Shown piece after piece: positions 34,666 through 42,752 of a stretch of DNA of 64,000 nucleotides. Every line of letters begins with the position of its first letter. Positions within the stretch are counted from its first letter, which is position 1. A program made the position numbers and the translations under genes. Source of the stretch: JAVJSF01 sp040219555 (GTDB taxonomy: Bacteria; Actinomycetota; Thermoleophilia; Miltoncostaeales; Miltoncostaeaceae); assembly GCA_040219555.1 (NCBI GenBank), contig JAVJSF010000015.1, forward strand, positions 111,723 through 175,722. The letters run 5' to 3'. The notes under the pieces were generated by a model that worked only from the letters and a program-made list of their open reading frames with translations, ran no database searches and had not been told where the DNA came from.

Positions 34666-35790
34666 TTGCCGGACCGCGTCACGGCCATCGCGACCCTCCG
34701 GAAGGCGGCGGAGAAGATCATGGGTGGACCGATCCCCCAGGCCACGTGGGAGTACCTGGAGGAGAGATGGTTCATCGACGAAGCCCTCGGCTCCGACGAC
34801 GAAGGCCTCTCGCCTCACGACATCGCCAACGAAGCCCGCAAGGTGATCGCCGCCGGCGGCGGGAGCAGCGACCGGAGCGAACCGATGCTGGGACGTCGAT
34901 CACGCCTCACGACCGGCGGAACAGCGACCGAGGAGAAGCGGAAGGTCTTGCTCGCCCAGCGCCGAAAGGCCGTGTCGATCCTCCTCGCCAGGGAGGCCGC
35001 CGCAGAGCCCGACGTGCTCGCGTTCCGCGCCGACGTGCTCGGTGGTCAGATGCTCTCTCCGACCGGTGCCGAGAAGTGGATACTCGCTCAGAAGATGGCG
35101 ACTCCTGCCCCCACCAAGTGGGTTACGGTCCCCGTCCCTGACGACGCTTCTCTCGGGTTCGATGAGTCCACACACGGCCTCTACACCGACCCGCCAGTCT
35201 TGATCTCCGAGCGGCCGATCGGCGATGCAAGCATCGAGTTCCGGACACTTGACTACGTGGCACCGTCTTCTTCGTTCGTCCTACGGGTTCCCACGGCGAA
35301 GGGCACACCGCTCGATCGCTTGCGCTTGATCAGCGAACGCCTGTCGAAGATCTACGCGTGGCAGAAGGGGCAAGCTACGACCTTCGTTCTCACCGACAGC
35401 GTTCCCCTCGTCTCGATGGTGCGGTCAAGCGTTCGGAAATCGCCGCCCGTCCCTGTTGCCGCGCGAATCACTCTGGAGATCGACCCTGTGCTGCGCCCAG
35501 CCGAGGTGGCCGATCACTACCGCCGAATCCGTGACAAGACGTTTGGCAGCCGCTTCCGTCCACTGCAGGAAAAGGCCACCCACCTCGCCCTCTTCTTGGC
35601 CGAGCAGCCGGAGGACCTCCCGTGGAAGACGCGCCTCTCGGTGTGGAATTCCGAGTGGTGCCAGGACCGTCCGGAGTGGCGCTACACCGAGTCCGGGATC
35701 AAGTCCTTCACGCGCGACTGCCACTCAGCCCGAAGGAAGCTGCTCATGGAAGCGTCGCCGCGAAACCGGAGTGCGAACGATAGCCGCTAG
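34666..35790 (+). CDS. Mobile-element protein of unknown function
   Basis: 374 residues, TTG start with GAAAGGGG upstream and TAAAAT before that. No family recognised. Visible: a helical N-terminus (ATLRKAAEKIMGGPIPQATW), a coiled-coil-like basic stretch near residues 85-105, a mixed central region, and a C-terminal motif PEWRYTESGIKSFTRDCHSA. The WRYTES segment suggests an ordered domain. It is directly upstream of, and overlaps by 20 nt, the integrase start, so it could work with it. Confidence 0.6.
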   Translation: MPDRVTAIATLRKAAEKIMGGPIPQATWEYLEERWFIDEALGSDDEGLSPHDIANEARKVIAAGGGSSDRSEPMLGRRSRLTTGGTATEEKRKVLLAQRRKAVSILLAREAAAEPDVLAFRADVLGGQMLSPTGAEKWILAQKMATPAPTKWVTVPVPDDASLGFDESTHGLYTDPPVLISERPIGDASIEFRTLDYVAPSSSFVLRVPTAKGTPLDRLRLISERLSKIYAWQKGQATTFVLTDSVPLVSMVRSSVRKSPPVPVAARITLEIDPVLRPAEVADHYRRIRDKTFGSRFRPLQEKATHLALFLAEQPEDLPWKTRLSVWNSEWCQDRPEWRYTESGIKSFTRDCHSARRKLLMEASPRNRSANDSR

Positions 35791-36919
35791 GAAGCGGGGG
35801 CAGAACGAGGGCTCGATCCACAAGCGTGCCGATGGGAGGTGGGTCGCGGTCGTGAGCCTGGGGTACCGGGCTGGCAAGCGCGACCGCAAGTACGTCTACG
35901 GACACACCCGGCGCGAGGCCCAGCAGAAGCTCACGAAGGTGCTGAGGGATTTGGATCTCGGCCTGCCCGTGCTCGCAGAGAAGGACACGGTGGCGCAGCA
36001 CCTCCATCGTTGGCTGGAATCGGTCGCCCAGCACAAGGTGCGCGCGAACACCCTCCGCCGCTATCGCGGCATCGTGGCCAACCACGTTGAGCCGAACATC
36101 GGCCGGACGACGCTGAGCAAACTGACTCCGCACCAGATCGCCGGCCTCTACGGCGACCTTCTGCGTGCCGGGCTCGCCCCCTCCACGGTGAGGCAGGTAC
36201 ACGCCGTGCTCCACAGCGCCTTCAAGCAGGCCGTGCGCTGGAACCTTCTGGTGCGCAACCCCGCGTCAGCCGTGGACGCACCGCGTGTGCCCCGGCATCG
36301 CATAGATCCCTTGAGCCTCGGCCAGGTTGAAGCTCTGCTGGCCGAGGCGGAGCAGGACCGTCTCCATGCGCTGTACGTGCTCGCCGTAACGACTGGCCTG
36401 CGGCAGGGCGAGTTGCTGGGTCTCCAGTGGAGCGATATCGACTGGGGTTCGGCCGAACTCCGAGTGCGACGGCAGCTCATGCGGGGGCCCGACGGCTTCG
36501 AGTTCCCGGAGCCGAAGACCGCGAGCGGTCGCAGGGTCGTCACCCTGCCGGCACGGGCGGTCGATGCGCTGCGTGCCCACCGTTCTCGCCAGTTGGAGGA
36601 GCGCCTGGCAGTAGGCGCAGCCTGGCACGACTGGGACTTGGTGTTCTGCAACACGGTCGGCAAGCCGATCGAGGGGCAGAACCTGACCCGGCGCTCATTC
36701 AAGCCTCTGCTGGCGCGCGCCGGACTGCCTCCAATCCGCTTCCACGACCTGCGCCACACCGCCGCGACCTTGCTGCTCGCACAGAACGTCCATCCGAAGG
36801 TGGTCCAGGAACGACTCGGGCACAGCCAGATAGCGGTCACGATGGACACCTACAGCCACGTCATGCCCTCCATGCAACGCGAGGCTGCGGACAAGCTCGA
36901 CGCCATGCTCGGGGGCTAG
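35771..36919 (+). CDS. int: Tyrosine-family site-specific integrase of the element
   Basis: 382 residues from a GTG (35771) inside the previous gene. N-terminal part (RKRGQNEGSIHKRADGRWVA) is the AP2-like arm-binding domain, followed by the core-binding domain (TLRRYRGIVANHVEPNIGR) and the catalytic domain: Arg211 (GLRQGELLGL), His325 and Arg328 (FHDLRHTAATLLL), His351 (RLGHSQIAV) and Tyr361 (MDTYSHV), all intact. It joins the element to the tRNA gene 164 nt to the right of its stop. The GTG choice is the only one that keeps the full arm-binding domain. Confidence 0.93.
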   Translation: MRTIAARKRGQNEGSIHKRADGRWVAVVSLGYRAGKRDRKYVYGHTRREAQQKLTKVLRDLDLGLPVLAEKDTVAQHLHRWLESVAQHKVRANTLRRYRGIVANHVEPNIGRTTLSKLTPHQIAGLYGDLLRAGLAPSTVRQVHAVLHSAFKQAVRWNLLVRNPASAVDAPRVPRHRIDPLSLGQVEALLAEAEQDRLHALYVLAVTTGLRQGELLGLQWSDIDWGSAELRVRRQLMRGPDGFEFPEPKTASGRRVVTLPARAVDALRAHRSRQLEERLAVGAAWHDWDLVFCNTVGKPIEGQNLTRRSFKPLLARAGLPPIRFHDLRHTAATLLLAQNVHPKVVQERLGHSQIAVTMDTYSHVMPSMQREAADKLDAMLGG

Positions 36920-36990
36920 ATCCAGTCACCCCATCGCGCTCGCACCGCCAGGACTGGCAACGCCGGCCTCGAAGACCCTGCGAGGCCAAG

Positions 36991-37011
36991 TGGCTGTCAG
37001 CGTGGCTGTCA
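36991..37011 (+). repeat. Right arm-type sites: TGGCTGTCA twice
   Basis: Two exact copies beginning at 36991 and 37003, the same period and orientation as at 26074 and 26086. Together they give the excised circle two pairs of arm sites around the core. Confidence 0.7.
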
Positions 37012-37054
37012 TTCGCCGAATATCCCTGACTTCCAAAGTAGTCCGAGAAGCGAG

Positions 37055-37081
37055 AAGCCCCGCTCTTGCAGGGCTCTCTTG
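37055..37081 (-). terminator. Imperfect hairpin beside the tRNA 3' end
   Basis: GAGAAGCCC pairs approximately with GGGCTCTC around a GC-containing loop. It is the element's counterpart of the chromosomal hairpin at 25894-25922, so it may end the tRNA transcript now. Confidence 0.4.
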
Positions 37082-37082
37082 A

Positions 37083-37127
37083 GGTAGCGGAGGAGGGACT
37101 CGAACCCCCGACACGCGGATTATGATT
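37083..37127 (-). repeat. attR: right copy of the 45-bp core, inside the tRNA
   Basis: Identical to 25924-25968. It forms the 3' half of the intact tRNA gene, so the element supplied the replacement 3' half on insertion. Confidence 0.93.
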
Positions 37128-37158
37128 CCGCTGCTCTAACCAGCTGAGCTACTCCGCC
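37085..37158 (-). tRNA. tRNA-Met (CAT), or tRNA-Ile2
   Basis: Cloverleaf on the minus strand: acceptor GGCGGAG/CTCCGCT, D-arm AGCTCAGCTGGTTAGAGC, anticodon stem GCGGA/TCCGC with loop ATCATAA (anticodon CAT), T-arm GGGGGTTCGAGTCCCTC. CCA is not encoded. The CAT anticodon fits elongator Met or lysidine-modified Ile; the body resembles elongator Met. It is the integration target of the element. Confidence 0.93.
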
Positions 37159-37180
37159 GCACTCGCCGGCGCGGCGAGAG

Positions 37181-37253
<73 letters not shown>

Positions 37254-37348
37254 GGGTGCCGGCGCGGACCACCGGACCGGCGGTGGAGTTTACCGTGGCC
37301 GGGCTTCGGGTGGTAGCCCCGGGCGCGCGGGCCGGGTACCCGCGGCGA

Positions 37349-37430
37349 TGGGGGGAGGAGGGTTCGAACCTCCGTAGGCTGAGCCGGCGGTTTTACAGAC
37401 CGCTCCCTTTGACCACTCGGGCATCCCCCC
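37349..37430 (-). tRNA. tRNA-Tyr (GTA)
   Basis: Acceptor of G/C-rich 7-bp pair (GGGGGGA), anticodon stem GCGGT with loop CTGTAAA (anticodon GTA), a long variable arm as in class II tRNAs, T-arm GGAGGTTCGAACCCTCC. A -10-like TACATT is at 37443-37448 on the same strand. Probably first gene of the Tyr-Thr-Met tRNA transcript. Confidence 0.94.
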
Positions 37431-37561
37431 ACGAGCGCGGGAAATGTAGCAGCCCCGCGCCGGCGTGCGTCGCCGGCTGCGACCCCCGGTCCGTGTTCCC
37501 TGCGAACCCCCGGGTGATCCCCCTCGTGAGGACACCCGAAGGCCCATATGAACGGGTCCAC

Positions 37562-37575
37562 GGACGGGCCCGTCC
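37562..37575. promoter_or_regulatory. 14-bp perfect palindrome upstream of the ferritin-like gene
   Basis: GGACGGGCCCGTCC, ending 24 nt before ATG 37600. A candidate operator or leader hairpin; GC-rich palindromes are common by chance here, so confidence is modest. Confidence 0.35.
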
Positions 37576-37599
37576 ACCGACAGCGACAGTTAGGACGCC

Positions 37600-38328
37600 A
37601 TGAGCGACCAGTTCTTGTCCTTTGACCAGGTCGACCGCGACGGCGCGATCCGCGAGGCAGCGGATGCCGTCGTCCGCAACCCGGCCATCGAGGACGCCGC
37701 GGGCGAGGGTCAGACCCGGGCGCAGCTGCTGCGCGCGGCCGCCCTCGGCGGCGGCGCCATCATCGGTGGCGGCGCGCTGCTGGCGATGCCCAGCATGGGT
37801 GAGGCCCGTCCCAACCCCCAGCAGGACCAGGAGATCCTGAACTTCGCCCTCACCCTCGAGTACCTCGAGGCCGCGTTCTACGTGGAGGCGGTCAACCGCG
37901 GCGCCCTGAGCGGCGACGCCCTCGATTTCGCCACCACGGCGCGCAACCACGAGACGGCCCACGTCGAGTTCCTGCGCGACGCGCTGGGTTCGGCGGCCGT
38001 GTCGAGCCCGAGGTTCGACTTCAAGAACACGACCGGCAGCCAGGACTCGTTCCTGCGTACGGCCGTGGTGCTTGAGGACACGGGCGTGGCCGCATACCTG
38101 GGTCAGTCGTACCGGCTGTCCAACCCGCGTCTCACCCTGATCGCCGCACACGTGCTGGTGGTCGAGGCGCGCCACGCCGCCTGGGTCCGCTTCCTGGTGC
38201 CGAACCTGAGCCCGGCCCCGGACGCGTTCCAGGGTACGACGTTCCAGAACGGGGTCCCGCGCGGTGGCTACGCCACCATGCCGCAGGTGCTCCGTGCCGT
38301 CGATCAGACCGGCTTCATCACCGGCTGA
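37600..38328 (+). CDS. Ferritin-like domain protein
   Basis: 242 residues. After an N-terminal hydrophobic stretch (AALGGGAIIGGGALLAM) there is a four-helix ferritin-like domain beginning QQDQEILNFALTLEYLEAAF, then NHETAHVEFLRDALG and AHVLVVEARHAAWVRF. The Glu and His residues in these helices are the diiron ligands of the family. The hydrophobic stretch near the N-terminus could be a signal or anchor, as often seen in ferritin-like proteins of this sort. Function is not known beyond likely iron binding. A 13-bp hairpin follows the stop. Confidence 0.75.
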   Translation: MSDQFLSFDQVDRDGAIREAADAVVRNPAIEDAAGEGQTRAQLLRAAALGGGAIIGGGALLAMPSMGEARPNPQQDQEILNFALTLEYLEAAFYVEAVNRGALSGDALDFATTARNHETAHVEFLRDALGSAAVSSPRFDFKNTTGSQDSFLRTAVVLEDTGVAAYLGQSYRLSNPRLTLIAAHVLVVEARHAAWVRFLVPNLSPAPDAFQGTTFQNGVPRGGYATMPQVLRAVDQTGFITG

Positions 38329-38335
38329 ACGCGGT

Positions 38336-39061
38336 TCACCCGCCCGAGCCGGCCCCCTGCACGGGGGCCGGCTCGAAGCGGTACCCCACCCCGTAGTGGG
38401 TCTGCACGAAGGTCGTCTCGGGCACGGCGGCGCTCAGCTTCTGGCGCAGCTTGCGGACGAAGACATCCACGGAGCGATCGCCGCGGACCATCTCGTAGCC
38501 CCAGGCCTCGCGGTACACGCGCTCGCGCTGCAGGGGCTTGCCCTGGGCGCGCGCCAGGACGTGCAGCACCTCGAACTCCCGCGGGGTGAGACCGATGGGC
38601 TCACCGTCCACGAAGGCCTGGATCTGGTCGGGGTCGATCACGAGCCGCCCGGCCTCGATGACGCGCTCGCCCTCGGGATGGCGCAGCGACTCGATGCGCC
38701 GCAGGTGGGCGCTCACCCGCGCCACCATCTCCTTCATCGAGAAGGGCTTGACCACGTAGTCGTCGGCGCCCACATCGAGCCCGTGCACGCGGTCGTACTC
38801 GCTGGTGCGCGCGCTGCAGACGATCACCGGCACCCGGGCGTCCTCGGCGCGGACCTCCTCGATGACCCGCCAGCCATCCATCTGGGGCAGCATCAGGTCG
38901 AGGATCACAAGATCCGGCCGGTGGCGGCGGAACAGGCGCAGGCCGTGCGCACCGTCGGCGGCGATCAGAGACCGGAAGCCCGCCCGGTCGAGGGCGTAGC
39001 CGAGCGATTGCGAGATCGACTCGTCGTCCTCCACGATCAGCACCGTCTGAGGGACCGCCAT
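38336..39061 (-). CDS. Response regulator, OmpR/PhoB family (orphan)
   Basis: 241 residues. Receiver domain with Asp55 in LVILDLMLPQMDGW, conserved acidic pair EDD (11-13) and Lys in YVVKPF. C-terminal winged HTH contains LTPREFEVLHVLARAQG and SVDVFVRKLRQKL, THYGVGYRF. No histidine kinase gene is adjacent. A TAGACT -10-like hexamer (39069-39074, minus) is 7 nt before the ATG, so leaderless. Its last codons carry the terminator hairpin described above. Confidence 0.93.
   Translation of the reverse strand: MAVPQTVLIVEDDESISQSLGYALDRAGFRSLIAADGAHGLRLFRRHRPDLVILDLMLPQMDGWRVIEEVRAEDARVPVIVCSARTSEYDRVHGLDVGADDYVVKPFSMKEMVARVSAHLRRIESLRHPEGERVIEAGRLVIDPDQIQAFVDGEPIGLTPREFEVLHVLARAQGKPLQRERVYREAWGYEMVRGDRSVDVFVRKLRQKLSAAVPETTFVQTHYGVGYRFEPAPVQGAGSGG
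38345..38375. terminator. 13-bp perfect hairpin, bidirectional terminator
   Basis: Stem 38345-38357 with 38363-38375, 5-nt loop TGCAC. It lies between the convergent ferritin-like gene and the response regulator and is inside the last codons of the latter. Confidence 0.65.
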
Positions 39062-39131
39062 CCGCGCGAGTCTAGTGGTGGCGGATGTGAGGCCGCCGTG
39101 GGCCGGCGCCTGCCGGAGGGACCGGCGCGGG

Positions 39132-39137
39132 TATCCT
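39132..39137 (+). promoter_or_regulatory. -10-like hexamer of the kinase gene
   Basis: TATCCT is followed by 6 nt and GTG 39144, another leaderless arrangement. Confidence 0.4.
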
Positions 39138-39143
39138 GACCCG

Positions 39144-40667
39144 GTGACCGAGACCCTCCTCGGTGGGCGCTATCGCCTCGACGAGCCCATCGGGCGCGGC
39201 GGGATGGCTGCGGTATGGCGTGCCACCGACACCGTCCTGTCGCGTCCGGTCGCCGTGAAGCGTCTCCACGCCGGCCTGGTCGCCGACGAGGAGCACCGCG
39301 AGCGCTTCCGGCGCGAGGCCCTGATGGTGGCCCGCCTCTCGCACCCCAACCTGGTGCACGTGCTCGACCGCGGCGAGGACGGCGGCGGCCCCTACCTGGT
39401 GCTCGAGTTGGTGGATGGCGAGGACCTCAAGTCGCTCCTGCGGCGGGAGGGCCCGCTTGCACCCGAGCGCGCCGCGCGGGTGTGCTCCCAGGTGGCCCAG
39501 GCGCTGGCCTACGCCCACGGTCAGGGGCTGGTGCACCGCGACATCAAGGCCCAGAACGTCCTGCTGTCCGAGGACGGCGCCGCGAAACTGGCCGACTTCG
39601 GCATCGCCCGGATGGTCGGGGGCGAGCACGAGGCCGGCCTCACGCGCACGGACATGCTCCTGGGCAGCGCCGATTACCTCTCTCCCGAACAGGCGAACGG
39701 CAAGACCCTCGACGCCCTCTCGGACGTCTACTCGCTGGGGATCGTCCTGTTCGAGTGCCTGACCGCCACTCTCCCCTACGTGGGCGAGGGCTTCGTGGCG
39801 GTGGCGATGAAGCACTGCAGCGAGCCCCCGCCCGACCCTCGCACGGTGCTGGCGGACGTCCCGGAATGGATGGCGGAGGTGGTGCTGCGCGCCACCCAGA
39901 AGGATCCGGCCGACCGGTACCCCAGCGCCGCGGCGATGGCCACCGCTCTGGAGTCGGGCGACGCCGGCGGGGGGACCGCGATCTTCCGCGCGCCGGCGTC
40001 GCCCGTCGCCCAGCCGGCGGAGATCTACCCGGACGACGACCAGACCACCGCGGCCGGCCGGCCCCGCCGTCGCCGTCGAAGGCGGCGGCGCTGGGTCGCC
40101 GCCACGATGGTCACCCTGCTCCTGCTCGCCGGGGCGGCGGCCGGCGGTCTGGTGCTGCTGGGAGGGGATCAGGAGGCCGGCGACGGCCCCGGGGACGAGG
40201 ATGCGATGGCGCTGCGCATCGAGTCGGTGCGCGACATCGACCCGCCCGAGGGGGGCGGCGACGGCGCCGAGAACCCCGATGAGCGCGAGTTGGTGGTCGA
40301 CGGCGACGCCGAGACCGCCTGGTTCACCGAGCGATACCAGGACACCGCCGACTTCGGCGGGCTGAAGGAGGGCGTGGGCCTGCTGCTGCGGCTGCCCCAG
40401 CCGGCGCGTCTCACGACGCTCGCCATCACCTCGCCCACACCCGGTGCGAGTTTCGAGGTGCAGGCCGTCGCCGATGGCGGGGAGCGCCCGGTGGTGGCCA
40501 CCGGCACCTTCAGCGGCTCGCCCCAGATCGTGCCCATCGAGACCGAACGCGCCTCCCAGAGCTGGATCGTGTGGATCACGGATCTGGTCGACGCGGGGGA
40601 CGGGCGCTTCCACGCCGGCATCGCCGAGGTGGACCTGACGGGCGTCCCCGTGGAGGCCACCGGGTAG
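39144..40667 (+). CDS. Membrane Ser/Thr protein kinase with extracellular discoidin-like domain
   Basis: 507 residues from GTG. Cytoplasmic kinase: Gly-rich loop IGRGGMAAV, Lys39 (VAVKRL), catalytic loop HRDIKAQN, DFG in LADFGIARM, APE-like SPEQANG. A basic stretch (about residues 308-316) precedes one helix at about 317-338. The outer domain (residues 345-507) contains DGDAETAWFTERYQ and RLPQPARLTTLAITSPT, the pattern of F5/8 type C-like sugar-binding domains seen on actinobacterial proteins. So it may sense cell-wall or envelope glycans. Separated from xer genes by 38 nt. Confidence 0.88.
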   Translation: MTETLLGGRYRLDEPIGRGGMAAVWRATDTVLSRPVAVKRLHAGLVADEEHRERFRREALMVARLSHPNLVHVLDRGEDGGGPYLVLELVDGEDLKSLLRREGPLAPERAARVCSQVAQALAYAHGQGLVHRDIKAQNVLLSEDGAAKLADFGIARMVGGEHEAGLTRTDMLLGSADYLSPEQANGKTLDALSDVYSLGIVLFECLTATLPYVGEGFVAVAMKHCSEPPPDPRTVLADVPEWMAEVVLRATQKDPADRYPSAAAMATALESGDAGGGTAIFRAPASPVAQPAEIYPDDDQTTAAGRPRRRRRRRRRWVAATMVTLLLLAGAAAGGLVLLGGDQEAGDGPGDEDAMALRIESVRDIDPPEGGGDGAENPDERELVVDGDAETAWFTERYQDTADFGGLKEGVGLLLRLPQPARLTTLAITSPTPGASFEVQAVADGGERPVVATGTFSGSPQIVPIETERASQSWIVWITDLVDAGDGRFHAGIAEVDLTGVPVEATG

Positions 40668-40705
40668 GGACCGGCCCGCGCGCGCCGAACTGTCGTGGTC
40701 AGACC

Positions 40706-41647
40706 ATGCTGACCTGGCAGCAGAGCCTGCGCGACCTGGAGGACCGCCTGAGCCGACAGGGCGGTCGCTCCCGTCGACTGGCACCCCGCACCCGCGCCAC
40801 CTACCTTGGCGACGTGCGCCGCGTGGCGGGCTGGCTGGCCGAGCGGGGGCTCAGCGGGCCGGAGGCGGTGACGGCCTCCTCGCTGGAGGCCGCGTTCCGT
40901 GGACTGGGCTGGTCGCCGGCCACACGGGCGCGCGCGGCGACCGCGCTGCGCGAGTGGCTCGACCCGCTCCACCCCCCCGGCCGCTCGCCTGCCTCCCAGC
41001 TCGAGCGCCCACGGGTGGCGACGCCGCCGGTGCCGCGCCTCTCGCAGTCCGACGCGGCCCGCGTTCTGGCGCGCGTGGGGCTGGACGACGGGGGCGAGGG
41101 CACCTCGCTGGCCCGGGCGCTGGCCCTGCGCGACCGGTCGATCGTCGAGGTCCTCTACGGCAGCGGCCTGCGCCGCCAGGAGGCCTGCGACCTGGTGCTG
41201 GCCGGGGTCGACTTCGAACACGAGACCCTGCGCGTGATCGGCAAGGGGGCCAAGGATCGCACGGTGCCCCTCACCGAACCCGCCGTTGCCACGTTGCGCG
41301 CCTGGCTGGCCGAGGGCCGGCCCCGCTGCATCGCGGGCACCGAGTTGCGCCCGGCCACCGCGTCCCCGGTGTTCGTCTCGCGCAGCGGCCGGCCGCTGGA
41401 CGGCTCGACGGTCTACCGCGTGGTCGCCCGGGCGCTGCGCGCCGAGGGGCGCGCGGGCGGCCCCCACCTGCTGCGCCACGCGGCGGCCACCCACCTGCTG
41501 GAGGGGCCGGCCGGCGAGGGTGGTGCACACCTGCGGGTGGTCCAGGAGGTGCTGGGGCACCGGTCGCTGGCCACCACACAGCGCTACACGGGCGTGACGA
41601 CCAAGGCCATGCAGGAGGCGCTGCGCCGAGGGCATCCGCGCGGATGA
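40706..41647 (+). CDS. Tyrosine recombinase, XerC/D-like (first of pair)
   Basis: 313 residues. N-terminal SAM-like domain, then catalytic residues: Arg in GSGLRRQEACDL, Lys in GKGAKDRTVPL, His-x-x-Arg in HLLRHAAATHLLE, His in LGHRSLATT, Tyr in TQRYTGV. Length is that of XerC/XerD. It overlaps the second recombinase by 4 nt (ATGA), so the two are produced together, perhaps as a heteromer. The element's own integrase is a different, longer protein. Whether these resolve chromosome dimers cannot be judged without a dif site. Confidence 0.88.
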   Translation: MLTWQQSLRDLEDRLSRQGGRSRRLAPRTRATYLGDVRRVAGWLAERGLSGPEAVTASSLEAAFRGLGWSPATRARAATALREWLDPLHPPGRSPASQLERPRVATPPVPRLSQSDAARVLARVGLDDGGEGTSLARALALRDRSIVEVLYGSGLRRQEACDLVLAGVDFEHETLRVIGKGAKDRTVPLTEPAVATLRAWLAEGRPRCIAGTELRPATASPVFVSRSGRPLDGSTVYRVVARALRAEGRAGGPHLLRHAAATHLLEGPAGEGGAHLRVVQEVLGHRSLATTQRYTGVTTKAMQEALRRGHPRG

Positions 41648-42687
41648 GCGCCACCCTCGACCCGGCGCCCGCGGTGGACGCGGAGGGCTTCGCGCGACTG
41701 GCCGGCGCGTTCCTGGCGACCCGCGAGAACCCCAATACGCGCGCGGCATACGCCCGCGACCTCGCGGCGCTGGCCGGCGCCCTGGGGCTGGAGGACCCGC
41801 GGCCCGCCGACTCGGGACTGGGTATCGACGACGACGCCGGCGCCCGGGCGGCCGCCGGGGCGATGGCCGAGCTGTCGCTGGAGTGGTGGCAGCGCTGGCG
41901 GGACGGTCTGGAGGGCAGGGTCTCGAGCCGGCGCCGGCGCGTGACGGCGACGCGCACGTTCTGCCGCTGGTGGTCGCGCGCCTACCGCCTGCCCAACCCG
42001 GTGACCGACCTTCGCCCTCCGGCCGCCGTCGAGGACGCCGGGCAGGGCCGCGTGGGCCGCGAGGTGGTGGCGCTGACGCCGGCCGCCGTGCGGCGGATGT
42101 GCGAGGCGGCGGACCGCCCCGGGGCGCTCGGGCTGCGCACCCACGCGCTGATCGAGGTTCTGTACGGCTGCGGCCTGCGGGCCAGCGAAGCCGCCGGGCT
42201 GGACATCTCGGCCTGCCACCTGGACAGCCCCGACGACCCGTTCATCATGGTCGACGGCAAGGGCGGCCGGCGCCGGGCCGTGGCAGTGCCCCGCCAGGCC
42301 CTGGTGGCACTGGGTGCGTACCTGCGCAACGGGCGCCCGGAGTTGCGAGCCCGGGACCGCCACCCGCGGCCCGACCAGCACCGCCACCGCGATGCGGACG
42401 CCGTGTTCCTGTCCTCCCGGGGCCGGCGCATGGGCCGTGCGGCGGTGTGGAAGCTGGTGTCGGAGGTTGCCGACCGCGCCGGCCTGCGCGCCGAGGGGAC
42501 CCGCGTGTTCCCCCACGCCCTGCGCCACTCGTGCGGCACCCACCTGATCCAGGCCGGGGTGGACATCCGCTATGTCCAGGCGCATCTGGGTCACGCGTCG
42601 CCGGTGACCACCGAGATCTACACCCACGTCACGGCGGCGCACCTGCGCGAGGACTTCGACCGCGCGCACCCGCGGGCCAGGGGCTGA
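41644..42687 (+). CDS. Tyrosine recombinase, XerC/D-like (second of pair)
   Basis: 347 residues. Catalytic set: GCGLRASEAAGL (Arg), DGKGGRRRAVAV (Lys), HALRHSCGTHLI (His-x-x-Arg), LGHASPVTT (His), TEIYTHV (Tyr), all intact. The N-terminal domain includes an Ala-rich insert and RVTATRTFCRWWSRAYRLP. Start ATG overlaps the previous stop. Somewhat longer than usual because of an insert near residues 225-245 (RARDRHPRPDQHRHRDADAV). Confidence 0.88.
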   Translation: MSATLDPAPAVDAEGFARLAGAFLATRENPNTRAAYARDLAALAGALGLEDPRPADSGLGIDDDAGARAAAGAMAELSLEWWQRWRDGLEGRVSSRRRRVTATRTFCRWWSRAYRLPNPVTDLRPPAAVEDAGQGRVGREVVALTPAAVRRMCEAADRPGALGLRTHALIEVLYGCGLRASEAAGLDISACHLDSPDDPFIMVDGKGGRRRAVAVPRQALVALGAYLRNGRPELRARDRHPRPDQHRHRDADAVFLSSRGRRMGRAAVWKLVSEVADRAGLRAEGTRVFPHALRHSCGTHLIQAGVDIRYVQAHLGHASPVTTEIYTHVTAAHLREDFDRAHPRARG

Positions 42688-42740
42688 ACCGCGGGGGGTC
42701 CACCCGACCGGCGCCCGTTGCGCCCCCCGGCGTGCGCGGC

Positions 42741-42746
42741 TAGGTT
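42741..42746 (+). promoter_or_regulatory. -10-like hexamer before the DUF427 gene
   Basis: TAGGTT is followed by 6 nt and GTG 42753; leaderless pattern again. Confidence 0.35.
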
Positions 42747-42752
42747 CATCCC

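Larger units (their letters stand above)
25924..37127. mobile_element. Integrative mobile element in tRNA(CAT), about 11.2 kb
   Basis: Bounded by a perfect 45-bp direct repeat (25924-25968, 37083-37127), with the complete tRNA at the right end. Contains a tyrosine integrase next to the right end, small excisionase-like HTH genes, a RepA-like ATPase, a protein with an HGG motif and type III-like restriction-modification genes, plus frameshifted remnants. Base composition is visibly lower in GC than the flanks. There are no relaxase, type IV secretion or virion genes, so self-transfer is unlikely; mobilisation by another element is possible. Confidence 0.9.
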
